Origin: Flavobacteriales bacterium UBA2306
Lineage (GTDB): Bacteria > Bacteroidota > Bacteroidia > Flavobacteriales > Weeksellaceae
Reading direction: 5' to 3'
Assembly: GCA_002345565.1 (NCBI GenBank)
Contig: DDVS01000005.1
Span: forward strand, 62,001 to 126,000
Length of the DNA: 64,000 nucleotides
This document shows, in pieces, positions 42,011 through 49,931 of this stretch; position 1 is the stretch's first letter; each line of letters begins with the position of its first letter. The position numbers were made by a program, and so were the translations under genes. Under the pieces are notes generated by a model. That model saw only the letters and a program-made list of their open reading frames with translations. It did no database searches and was not told the origin of the DNA.

Positions 42011-42673
42011 ATGAACTTAGAATCCACTTACGAATATCTCCAACAATTCCTAACACCAGAACGTTTCCAAAAAATCGAACATTACTCCAAAGAAAGTTCC
42101 GATTTTGTTCTGCCGGTGATGGAAGATATTTACCAGTTCCGAAATGCAGCAGCGATTGTTCGTTCTGTAGAAGCTTGTGGATTTCATAAAGTTGTGGCAA
42201 TGGAAAAAGAAAATCTCTTTGAACCGAATCTAAAAGTCACAAAAGGCGCAGATACTTGGGTAGAAGTGGAAAAAATGCCGAGAACAATAGAATCTCTACA
42301 AAACATCAAAAATCGAGGTTACAAGATTGTCGCAGTTTCTGCAGAGAACAATGCAAAAATGCTTCCTGATTATAAAATCGAAGAACCTTTAGCTTTAGTT
42401 TTCGGAACAGAATGGGAAGGAACTACAGATGAATTATTAGATTTCGCAGATGAGACCTTGGCTATTCCGATGTTTGGATTTACTAGAAGTTTCAATGTTT
42501 CTGTTGCGGCTGCAATCTGTATGTACGAGCTTAAACAAAAGCTTCTAAAATCTGATATTGATTATAAATTATCCGAAGAAAAATTACTTCAAATGAAAAT
42601 CCGATGGGCAAAAAACTCGATTCCGAGTGGTGATATGATTTTGGAGAAATATTTGAGGGAGAATCAGATTTAA
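42011..42673 (+). CDS. trmH: TrmH-family tRNA (guanosine-2'-O)-methyltransferase
   Basis: 220 residues from the ATG at 42011. The frame could start at 41954, but that stretch is a REP-like arm. SPOUT signature motifs: QFRNAAAIVRSVEACGFHKV (motif 1, Arg48-like), VFGTEWEG (motif 2) and GFTRSFNVSVAAAICMYEL (motif 3). It probably 2'-O-methylates Gm18 in tRNA. Its end overlaps that of rsmE by 4 bases on the opposite strand. Confidence 0.9.
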   Translation: MNLESTYEYLQQFLTPERFQKIEHYSKESSDFVLPVMEDIYQFRNAAAIVRSVEACGFHKVVAMEKENLFEPNLKVTKGADTWVEVEKMPRTIESLQNIKNRGYKIVAVSAENNAKMLPDYKIEEPLALVFGTEWEGTTDELLDFADETLAIPMFGFTRSFNVSVAAAICMYELKQKLLKSDIDYKLSEEKLLQMKIRWAKNSIPSGDMILEKYLRENQI

Positions 42674-43428
42674 AACATCTTATCATAATTCCAAGCTGCA
42701 ACAAAAATTCCTGCAGTTTCTGTTCTCAATCTTTGATTTCCTAGAGAAACAGCTTTAATTCCTTTGTCTGCTAAAAGCTGAATTTCTCTATCAGAAAAGT
42801 CACCTTCCGGTCCAATAAGGAAAGTGTATTGTGAAAAAGTATTCGAGAGCCTCAGACTGACATCGTTTGAACTATTAGTTTTGTCATTCTGAGCTTTTCG
42901 AAGAATCTCTAAATCATTCAGATTAATTCTTTCCAAGCTTTCATTACAATGCGCCACAAAAGTATTTTCTGGATTAAGGTTTTTCATAAAATCAGAAAAC
43001 TTAATCAAATCATTGACTTTCGGAAAATGAAATCTGTGACTTTGTTTTGAAGCTCCAATAGCCTGTTTTCTCAATTTATCGATGCTGATATTCTTACGTT
43101 CTGTTTTTTCTGTGAGAATAAAACTAATTTCCGCGATTCCCATTTCTACTGCTTTTTCAACGAAAAATTCGATTCGGTCGATGTTTTTTGTTGGCGCAAT
43201 CGCGATGTGGAGTTTTGGAGCAAAATCGGGAAGATTTTCTTTGATTTCAGAAACGTCTAATGAGACTTTTTTACCTTCGAAAACCAGATTGCCTTTAGCT
43301 AGATTTCCTTTTCCGTCGGTTACGAAAATCTCTTCACCTTCGCGCATTCTTAGAACTTTTATGATGTGTTGTTGTTCGTCAGAATCAATTAATATTTCGG
43401 GGAAAATCTGTCCAAAGAAAAGTTTCAT
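42670..43428 (-). CDS. rsmE: 16S rRNA (uracil1498-N3)-methyltransferase with a REP-derived insert
   Basis: 252 residues, a knotted SPOUT methyltransferase of the RsmE family. The core IGPEGDFSDREIQLLADKG near residue 205 and LGNQRLRTETAGI near 230 are intact, as is the N-terminal PUA-like part. Residues 174-196 (EILRKAQNDKTNSSNDVSL then RLSN) coincide exactly with a REP-like repeat pair at 42842-42907. Without it the spacing between VAHCNE and TFLIGPEG is close to normal. So the gene tolerates an in-frame 22-codon insertion. Confidence 0.93.
   Translation of the reverse strand: MKLFFGQIFPEILIDSDEQQHIIKVLRMREGEEIFVTDGKGNLAKGNLVFEGKKVSLDVSEIKENLPDFAPKLHIAIAPTKNIDRIEFFVEKAVEMGIAEISFILTEKTERKNISIDKLRKQAIGASKQSHRFHFPKVNDLIKFSDFMKNLNPENTFVAHCNESLERINLNDLEILRKAQNDKTNSSNDVSLRLSNTFSQYTFLIGPEGDFSDREIQLLADKGIKAVSLGNQRLRTETAGIFVAAWNYDKMF
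42842..42907. repeat. REP-like pair inserted in frame inside rsmE
   Basis: Arms 42842-42862 (TTCGA, CTCAG, TGACA) and 42882-42907 (the same motif inverted) are separated by 19 bases. The span is 66 bases, exactly 22 codons, and the reading frame passes through without a stop. Confidence 0.8.
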
Positions 43429-43435
43429 AACTAAT

Positions 43436-44317
43436 TTATTTTTTAGCAGGTTTTACTAAGTTTACTATTTTCTTAAAAATCAACATTACCAAAACCGCGG
43501 CTAATCCGAACACCATTCCCAAACCTAATTTTGAAAGAGCATTTTCTGGAAGTAAATGATGGATATAATCAATATTATGAAGGAAAATCTCACCTGATAC
43601 CAACAACAAAGCGATGGTTCCAACCACACCTAATATTTTGATAACGATTGGAAGTGCCTTAATCAAAACTTGTCCAAGACCAGAGAAAAAGCCTTTGTTT
43701 CCAGATTTTTTCATTAAGAAAAAACCTGCATCATCCATTCTTACAATCAGTGCAACAATTCCGTAAACGCCAATGGTTGCTATGATGGCAACAAAAGAAA
43801 CGCTCAGAATCTGTGTTAAAAGTGGGTGTTGTTTTTCGATAACTGTTCCCAATGCGATGATGACAATTTCCAAAGACAAAATAAAATCGGTTTTAATCGC
43901 TGAACTGATTTTTGATTTTTCTGAGTTCTCATCATCCTCAGGTAAGGCACTTTCTTCCACAACCTCGTGCCCTTTTTTATTTCTGTGAAAAAGAAATTCT
44001 ATGATTTTTTCAACACCTTCGTACGCCAGATAAACACCACCAACAATCAAAATATAAGTGATTGCAGGCTCATAAAGCCATTTGAGTAAAAATATAAAAG
44101 GGATGATAATCAGTTTGTTGATAAAAGAACCCTTGGTGATTGCCCACAGAACTGGAATCTCACGAGAAGATAAAAATCCGGTTGCCTTTTCTGCATTCAC
44201 GGCAAGGTCATCGCCAAGAATTCCGGCAGTTTTTTTTGTTGCGAGTTTGCTCGTTACTGCGATGTCGTCCATCAGTGCGCCGATATCGTCTAAGATTGCG
44301 AAGAATCCTGAAGCCAT
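43436..44317 (-). CDS. DUF808 family inner-membrane protein (YedI-type)
   Basis: 293 residues from the ATG at 44317 (MASGFFAILDDIGALMDDIAVTSKLATKKTAGILGDDLAVNA is the family signature start). About five to six membrane segments (near 65-105, 150-195, 225-290). DUF808 proteins have no established function; a transport role has been suggested by topology only. It is 7 bases upstream of rsmE on the same strand, so the two are probably co-transcribed. Confidence 0.9.
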   Translation of the reverse strand: MASGFFAILDDIGALMDDIAVTSKLATKKTAGILGDDLAVNAEKATGFLSSREIPVLWAITKGSFINKLIIIPFIFLLKWLYEPAITYILIVGGVYLAYEGVEKIIEFLFHRNKKGHEVVEESALPEDDENSEKSKISSAIKTDFILSLEIVIIALGTVIEKQHPLLTQILSVSFVAIIATIGVYGIVALIVRMDDAGFFLMKKSGNKGFFSGLGQVLIKALPIVIKILGVVGTIALLLVSGEIFLHNIDYIHHLLPENALSKLGLGMVFGLAAVLVMLIFKKIVNLVKPAKK

Positions 44318-44445
44318 AACTTTTTTATTTTGATACAAAAATAAGTTTTAAACTTTAAAAATCAATTGTTAGTAGTATTTTTAAGTGATAATTAAATGTT
44401 ATGAAAATTTATTGATTAAAGATCTTATTTTATCATTATAGAATA

Positions 44446-44482
44446 AAATAAAAAAGGCTGGGATTTCTATAATCCAAGCCTT
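44446..44482 (-). terminator. Terminator of the transketolase gene pair
   Basis: AAGGCTGGGATT (44454-44465) pairs with AATCCAAGCCTT (44471-44482) with one G-A position; U-rich on the minus strand. Confidence 0.8.
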
Positions 44483-44507
44483 ATGTTTTTAAATTTTCAG
44501 AAGAAAT

Positions 44508-45461
44508 TTACTTTGTTCTTTCAATGATTTTTTTAACCGCTTTTACTACCGCTTCTGCGTCGATGTTGTATTTTTTCATCAACTGTGCGGGAGTTCCGGA
44601 TTCTCCAAAAGTATCATTTACCGCAACAAATTCCTGAGGCGTCGGTTTTCTTCTGGATAGAAGTCCTGCTACGGATTCGCCTAAACCACCAAGGTAATTA
44701 TGCTCTTCTGCGGTCACTATTTTACCTGTTTTTTCTACAGATTTTAGAATGATTTCCTCATCCAGAGGTTTGATAGTGTGTATGTTAATCACTTCGCAAG
44801 AGATGCCTTCTTTTTCCAATTCGTCCGCCGCTAATAGAGATTCCCAAACGAGGTGGCCTGTTGCAACAATAGTTACATCTGTCCCCTCCTGCAAAAGAAT
44901 TCCTTTTCCAATTTCGAAAGGCATGTCTTCCGGGATAAAAACAGGAACTACAGGTCTTCCAAATCTTAAATAAACAGGACCTTCGTGGGCTGCAGCTGCT
45001 AGTGTTGCCGCTTTGGTTTGGTTATAATCACAAGGGTTAATTACAGTCATTACCGGCAACATTTTCATCATCCCGATATCTTCTAAAACCTGATGTGTTG
45101 CGCCATCTTCGCCTAAAGTAACACCGGCATGAGATGCTGCAATTTTAACATTTTTCCCGGAATAGGCTACAGATTGACGAATTTGATCATAAACTCTGGA
45201 GGTCGCAAAGTTGGCGAAAGTTCCGGCAAAAGGAATTTTTCCGTTGATTGTTAAGCCTGCTGCCAAGCCAATCATGTTAGCTTCTGCAATTCCGGTTTGG
45301 AAAAATCTTTCCGGAGCTTTTTCTATGAATTTCTCCATTTTAAGAGATCCGATAAGATCCGCACAAAGCGCTACTACATTAGGATTAGTATCTGCTAATT
45401 CTGCCAAACCTGCTCCGAAACCAGAACGAGTATCTTTTTTTTCTGTATATGTAAATTTCAT
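44508..45461 (-). CDS. Transketolase C-terminal subunit
   Basis: 317 residues: the Pyr domain (about 1-175) with GIAEANMIGLAAGLT, where Glu activates thiamine diphosphate, and the C-terminal domain (180-315). It pairs with the N-terminal subunit to form a heteromeric transketolase for the pentose phosphate pathway. The split is into two proteins, each with proper start and domains, not a frameshift. The gene starts 23 bases after the stop of the other subunit. Confidence 0.92.
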   Translation of the reverse strand: MKFTYTEKKDTRSGFGAGLAELADTNPNVVALCADLIGSLKMEKFIEKAPERFFQTGIAEANMIGLAAGLTINGKIPFAGTFANFATSRVYDQIRQSVAYSGKNVKIAASHAGVTLGEDGATHQVLEDIGMMKMLPVMTVINPCDYNQTKAATLAAAAHEGPVYLRFGRPVVPVFIPEDMPFEIGKGILLQEGTDVTIVATGHLVWESLLAADELEKEGISCEVINIHTIKPLDEEIILKSVEKTGKIVTAEEHNYLGGLGESVAGLLSRRKPTPQEFVAVNDTFGESGTPAQLMKKYNIDAEAVVKAVKKIIERTK

Positions 45462-45484
45462 TTTTTGATCTTAATTAAAGTAGA

Positions 45485-46336
45485 TTAATAATCTGCCGGA
45501 GCTTCCAGATATAATTGTTTGATGGCTAATGCCAGTTGATCATCATTCGGTGCTTTGCCGTGCCAAGAGTGGCTTCCCATCATATAATCTACACCTTGTC
45601 CCATTTCTGTATGTAGTAAAATAGCTACAGGTTTTCCGTTTCCTGTTTCTGATTTTGCTTTATTAATGATACCAATAACCGCTTCCAGATCGTTTCCGTT
45701 TTTCTCTTCTAAAACCAGCCAGCCAAAAGCTTCTAATTTAGCGCGCAAATCTCCTAAAGATAAAACATCATCGGTATCGCCGTCAATTTGTCTTCCGTTG
45801 TAATCTATTGTAGCGATTACATTGTCCACTTTTTTTGCCGACGCATACATAAAAGCTTCCCAAACCTGTCCTTCTTGTAGTTCTCCATCGCCATGAAGGG
45901 AAAAAACTAAAGCATTGTCTCCATCCAGTTTTTTAGCTTGAGCCGCGCCTAGAGCAACGGATAAACCTTGACCTAAAGAGCCTGATGCTACTCTGATACC
46001 AGGTAAACCTTCGTGGGTTGTTGGATGTCCCTGTAATCTGGAGTCTAGTTTTCTGAAAGTGGATAATTCTGAAACCGGGAAAAAGCCAAATCTAGCCAAT
46101 GTACTATAAAACACTGGCGATATATGTCCGTTAGAAAGAAAAAATAAATCTTCGCCTTTACCTTCCATTGTGAAAGGGAGTTTATAGTTGAGAATTTCAC
46201 CATATAGTGCTACGAAATATTCTGTGCATCCTAGAGAACCTCCTGGATGACCACTATTAACGGCGTGAACCATTCTCAGAATATCTCTTCTGATTTGTGT
46301 TGCAAGGCTTTTCAGCTCTTCAATAGATTTGCTCAT
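45485..46336 (-). CDS. Transketolase N-terminal subunit
   Basis: 283 residues, the thiamine diphosphate-binding PP domain. Motifs: HAVNSGHPGGSLG near 24-36, GSLGQGLSVALGAA and the metal/ThDP motif HGDGELQEGQVWEAFM, followed by the NVIATIDYNGRQIDGDTDDV segment. Works with the adjacent C-terminal subunit. First gene of this two-gene unit. Confidence 0.92.
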   Translation of the reverse strand: MSKSIEELKSLATQIRRDILRMVHAVNSGHPGGSLGCTEYFVALYGEILNYKLPFTMEGKGEDLFFLSNGHISPVFYSTLARFGFFPVSELSTFRKLDSRLQGHPTTHEGLPGIRVASGSLGQGLSVALGAAQAKKLDGDNALVFSLHGDGELQEGQVWEAFMYASAKKVDNVIATIDYNGRQIDGDTDDVLSLGDLRAKLEAFGWLVLEEKNGNDLEAVIGIINKAKSETGNGKPVAILLHTEMGQGVDYMMGSHSWHGKAPNDDQLALAIKQLYLEAPADY

Positions 46337-46402
46337 TATTTTAGATTTGCTTTGGGCGAATTTACAATTTTTTTATGAGGTCAAAAAATCAAATGATAAG
46401 GT

Positions 46403-46438
46403 CCAAAAAAACAAAAGCCCTGATAAAATTATCAGAGC
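46403..46438 (-). terminator. Terminator of the outer-membrane barrel gene
   Basis: CTGATAA pairs with TTATCAG, extended by AGC and GCT at the ends; A run on the plus side makes a U tail for the minus transcript. Confidence 0.7.
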
Positions 46439-46461
46439 TCATATAAATGTTATATTATAAA

Positions 46462-46941
46462 TTATTTAAGAAAGAAATTGTAACCAATATTTACAGCTCC
46501 TACAGAGTAATCATTACTTACTCCTTGATAACCAAGATACAATTCTCCCTGAGAGAAGTTATAAGCTACTTTTGGCTGGAAATAGAAACCACCATCCATA
46601 TAATCTTTTGTAGCAAAACCATAACCAAGATCCAATCCTAATGAAACAGGAGAACTTGGGAATCTATATTTACCCGCAACAGCTAATGGGATAAATCCAA
46701 AATCATCATAATCCCATCCGTTTTCACTTTTCCCAAAGAAATGAGAATATCCGGTTGCAATCCCTAAGTCAAAACTTGGTGCAACATTCCACATATAAGC
46801 ACCATCCAAACCTAAAGTAAAAGAAGATACATCTCCAGCATCCGCAACAGGGATACCAATATGAGCTCCTATTTTAAATCCTTCTTGCGCACTAGCAAAT
46901 CCAAAAACTGCAAAAGCAGCTAGTAACAAAAACTTTTTCAT
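46462..46941 (-). CDS. Small outer-membrane beta-barrel protein
   Basis: 159 residues from the ATG at 46941 (MKKFLLLAAFAVFGFASAQEG, signal peptide cleaved near residue 19). The longer frame to 47034 lacks a signal and is rejected. The mature part alternates hydrophobic and polar residues with Gly and aromatic girdles (FKIGAHIGIP, FDLGIATGYSHFFG, VSLGLDLGYGFA, YSVGAVNIGYNFFL), about eight strands, as in OmpW/OmpX-sized porin-like barrels. Ends in Phe-Leu-Lys. Function unknown. Confidence 0.8.
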   Translation of the reverse strand: MKKFLLLAAFAVFGFASAQEGFKIGAHIGIPVADAGDVSSFTLGLDGAYMWNVAPSFDLGIATGYSHFFGKSENGWDYDDFGFIPLAVAGKYRFPSSPVSLGLDLGYGFATKDYMDGGFYFQPKVAYNFSQGELYLGYQGVSNDYSVGAVNIGYNFFLK

Positions 46942-46996
46942 AGTTTCAAAAATTTTAAATTTCAAAATTCTGATAACCAAGTTTTGTACCAAAAAT

Positions 46997-47950
46997 TTAG
47001 GATTCCTTTTTTTCGCTGTTATTGTAAGCCACAATTATTTTCTTCACCACAGGGTGTCTTACCACATCTTCTTCCGTAAGATGCACAAATCCAATTTCTT
47101 CAATGTTTTTGAGGATGTGCATGGATTCTTTCAAGCCGGATTGTTGTTTTGGAGGTAAATCAACTTGGCTGGGATCTCCGGTGATAATAAATTTGGCGTT
47201 CATTCCCATTCTGGTTAGGAACATTTTCATCTGGGAGTGTGTGGTGTTTTGCGCTTCATCCAGAATCACGAAAGCTTCATCCAGAGTTCTACCTCTCATA
47301 AAAGCGAGAGGAGCCACTTCGATTACCTTTTTTTCCATAAAACCTTCCAGTTTTTCATGGGGGATCATATCTCGGAGTGCATCATAGAGGGGTTGTAAGT
47401 ACGGGTCTAGTTTTTCTTTAAGATCTCCCGGGAGAAATCCCAAACTCTCGCCAGCTTCCACAGCAGGTCGGGTTAAGATAATTCTTTTGACTTCTTTATC
47501 CCGCAATGCTCTTACTGCCAGTGCAACGCTGGTATAGGTTTTTCCGGTTCCGGCGGGACCAATGGCAAATACCATATCTTTTTTCTCGGAAACTTTGACC
47601 AGTTTTTTGAGATTAGTAGTTTTAGCTTTAATCGCTTTTCCATTGACTCCTTTTACGATAATGTCTTGATCAAAAACCAGTTGCTTTTCTGTCTCGTCTT
47701 TTAATTTGAGAAGAGATTCTAACTGTTTAACCTCTATGGAATTATGTTTTGAGATATAATCAGAAATATCATCTAATTTTTGTTTGAGTACATCCAAGGT
47801 TTCTCTATTACCCATTGCGAAAATAAAATTATCTCTTCCGGTAATCTTGAGAGTAGGGAAGCTGGATTTTATCAAATTGAAGTTTTGATTCTGAACACCA
47901 TAGAAGGTTTTGGCGTTAATCCCTTCTAGTTCATAATTGATTTCGAACAT
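46997..47950 (-). CDS. PhoH family ATPase
   Basis: 317 residues. Walker A GPAGTGKTY near residue 130, Walker B FVILDEAQNTT near 230, and the usual PhoH segments (GESLGFLPGD, MGRNAKFIITGDPSQVDLP-like). The N-terminal 95 residues contain the KH-like part. PhoH proteins are ATP-binding, RNA- or phosphate-linked proteins of unclear function. It has a minus-strand -7 box TATATTTG at 47976-47983. Divergent from the SAM hydrolase gene. Confidence 0.9.
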   Translation of the reverse strand: MFEINYELEGINAKTFYGVQNQNFNLIKSSFPTLKITGRDNFIFAMGNRETLDVLKQKLDDISDYISKHNSIEVKQLESLLKLKDETEKQLVFDQDIIVKGVNGKAIKAKTTNLKKLVKVSEKKDMVFAIGPAGTGKTYTSVALAVRALRDKEVKRIILTRPAVEAGESLGFLPGDLKEKLDPYLQPLYDALRDMIPHEKLEGFMEKKVIEVAPLAFMRGRTLDEAFVILDEAQNTTHSQMKMFLTRMGMNAKFIITGDPSQVDLPPKQQSGLKESMHILKNIEEIGFVHLTEEDVVRHPVVKKIIVAYNNSEKKES

Positions 47951-47975
47951 AAATAATATTAGGAGTTAGTTCTAA

Positions 47976-48037
47976 CAAATATAAGAATTGATTCCTTACA
48001 ATTAGGAGGTTTTTAAAATTGATTTATATTAAATTTG
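47976..48037. promoter_or_regulatory. Divergent -7 boxes between phoH-like and SAM hydrolase genes
   Basis: TATATTTG on the minus strand (47976-47983) for the PhoH gene and TAAATTTG on the plus strand (48030-48037) for the SAM hydrolase gene, within one 103-base gap. The matching TTG elements are at non-ideal spacing. Confidence 0.4.
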
Positions 48038-48053
48038 CAACAAATCTTAAAAA

Positions 48054-48881
48054 ATGGCAGTTATCACTCTTACTTCTGATTATGGACTTATCGATCATCG
48101 TGTAGCTAGTATGAAAGGCAAAATCCTAAGCTGGAGTGAGGAGGTGAAGGTGGTGGATATTTCGCATAATATATCTGCTTACAATCTTTTGCAAACAGCC
48201 TATGTTGTCCGTAATGCCTATAAATTTTTCCCGGAAGGCAGTATTCATATCATTTCTGTAGATAGTTTTTATCATAAATCAAGAAAAAATATCATCGTAA
48301 AAATTGATGGTCATTATTTTATCTGTGCAGATAATGGCATTACAAATCTTATGTTTTTTGATATAAAACCCGAAGCTATTTATGAAATTACCCTCAATAA
48401 CAGGTTTGACGATAAGGTGGCTTTCCCCTCTACAGATATTTTTGTGCCTGCCGCTATGCACCTTTACAAAGGAGGTCTTCCGGAAGTGATTGGCAGAAAA
48501 ATCCAAACCATTAAAGATATTTCTTTTCCACGGGCAATCTATAATGAGAATGAAAAAATGATTGTTGGAGAAGTAATGTATATTGATAATTTTGGTAATG
48601 TAGTTTCCAATATCAGCAGAAAATTCTTTGAAAAACATGCCTCTATCGCCGGCGGCTTTACTGTGAAGTTTAGAAATATAGTGTTAACCAAAATTTTGGA
48701 TCAATATACTGATGTTGTAACAGAATGGAGCAGAGAGCCAGAGTTCCATGGAAAGTCTGCCGTTATTTTTAATGATGCAGATTTACTGGAAATCACCATT
48801 TATAAAGGTAGCGTTCTCAATGGAGCTTCTACTCTTTTTGGAATGAGCGCCGGAGAGAAAATTTTTGTAGAATTTGAATAA
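48054..48881 (+). CDS. S-adenosyl-L-methionine hydrolase / SAM hydroxide adenosyltransferase (DUF62)
   Basis: 275 residues. The N-terminal domain begins ITLTSDYGLIDHRVASMKGKI with the Asp involved in catalysis; the middle has VDISHNI and the FICADNGI strand, and the C-terminal domain has YIDNFGNVVSNI. Family members split SAM to adenosine and methionine using water (or add halide in rare relatives). It likely removes excess SAM. Start ATG at 48054. Confidence 0.9.
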   Translation: MAVITLTSDYGLIDHRVASMKGKILSWSEEVKVVDISHNISAYNLLQTAYVVRNAYKFFPEGSIHIISVDSFYHKSRKNIIVKIDGHYFICADNGITNLMFFDIKPEAIYEITLNNRFDDKVAFPSTDIFVPAAMHLYKGGLPEVIGRKIQTIKDISFPRAIYNENEKMIVGEVMYIDNFGNVVSNISRKFFEKHASIAGGFTVKFRNIVLTKILDQYTDVVTEWSREPEFHGKSAVIFNDADLLEITIYKGSVLNGASTLFGMSAGEKIFVEFE

Positions 48882-48909
48882 AACTTAAAAATAGGTTTCT
48901 CTTTAATAT

Positions 48910-49926
48910 TTACAAATCATACTTTGCGGTAGCAGTGGATCTGATGTCTGTAAACTCCGCACGTTCATATTTTAGTTTAGCTACCATAGCAATCATTGCG
49001 GCATTGTCTGTAGTATACTCAAATTTTGGGATAAAGATATTCCAGCCGAGTTTTCCACGGTTTTCTTCCATAGCTTTTCTAAGTCCGGAATTTGCGGAAA
49101 CGCCACCAGCAATCGCAACATCTTTCACATTAAGTTCTGCTGAAGCTTTTTCCAGTTTATCCATTAAAATTTCGATAATGGATTTCTGGACAGAGGCGCA
49201 TAGGTCGTTAAGATTTTCCTTGATAAAATCAGGGTTTTTCTTCACTTCTTTCTGGATAAAATATAAAACCGAAGTTTTAATTCCACTAAAGGAATAATCG
49301 TAACCTTCCATCTTCGGTTTGTTAAATTTGAAAGCGCCAGGATTTCCTTCTTTAGCTAATTTGTCAACTATTGGTCCTGCAGGATAATCCAAGTCAAATA
49401 TTTTTCCGATTTTGTCAAAAGCTTCGCCGGCGGCATCGTCAATTGTTTTTCCGATAATTTCCATCTCAAAATAGTCCTTCACCAGAACAATCATCGTATG
49501 ACCACCAGAAACGGTTAAACATAAAAAAGGGAAACTCGGTGGAGTAGGATTGGCGTCGTCAATAAAATGAGCTAAAATGTGGGCCTGCAAATGGTTGACT
49601 TCTATTAATGGAACGTCCAGACTCATCGCCAGAGATTTGGCAAAAGACGTCCCCACAAGCAAAGAGCCCAAAAGTCCGGGACCCCTTGTAAACCCAATGG
49701 CAGAAATTTCATTTTGTTGTATATTTGCTTTCGAGAATGCTTTTTCTACGACAGGAATGATGTTTTGCTGGTGCGCGCGGGAAGCCAATTCCGGTACAAC
49801 ACCGCCATATTCATTATGGATTTGCTGATTGGCAGCTATGTTCGAAAGAATTTTGTTGCCACAGATAATGGCTGCAGAAGTGTCGTCGCAAGAAGACTCT
49901 ATACCTAAAATAATTGACTCGCTCAT
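48910..49926 (-). CDS. tsaD: tRNA N6-adenosine threonylcarbamoyltransferase
   Basis: 338 residues from the ATG at 49926 (MSESIILGIESSCDDTSAAI); the earlier start would fuse part of the opposite-strand tamB start region. Metal-binding His pair in VNHLQAHILAHF, nucleotide loop LTVSGGHTMIV, and IDDAAGEAFDKIGK. TsaD with TsaB/TsaE makes t6A37 in ANN-decoding tRNAs. Its start codon is only 5 bases from the start of divergent tamB, so its promoter lies within tamB. A -7 box TAACTTTG (minus, 49936-49943) overlaps tamB codons 2-4. Confidence 0.96.
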   Translation of the reverse strand: MSESIILGIESSCDDTSAAIICGNKILSNIAANQQIHNEYGGVVPELASRAHQQNIIPVVEKAFSKANIQQNEISAIGFTRGPGLLGSLLVGTSFAKSLAMSLDVPLIEVNHLQAHILAHFIDDANPTPPSFPFLCLTVSGGHTMIVLVKDYFEMEIIGKTIDDAAGEAFDKIGKIFDLDYPAGPIVDKLAKEGNPGAFKFNKPKMEGYDYSFSGIKTSVLYFIQKEVKKNPDFIKENLNDLCASVQKSIIEILMDKLEKASAELNVKDVAIAGGVSANSGLRKAMEENRGKLGWNIFIPKFEYTTDNAAMIAMVAKLKYERAEFTDIRSTATAKYDL

Positions 49927-49931
49927 AATAA

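Noticed and set aside
44508..46336. Transketolase broken by a frameshift
   Set aside because: Both halves have their own start, stop and whole domains, with a 23-base gap. This is the known two-subunit form.
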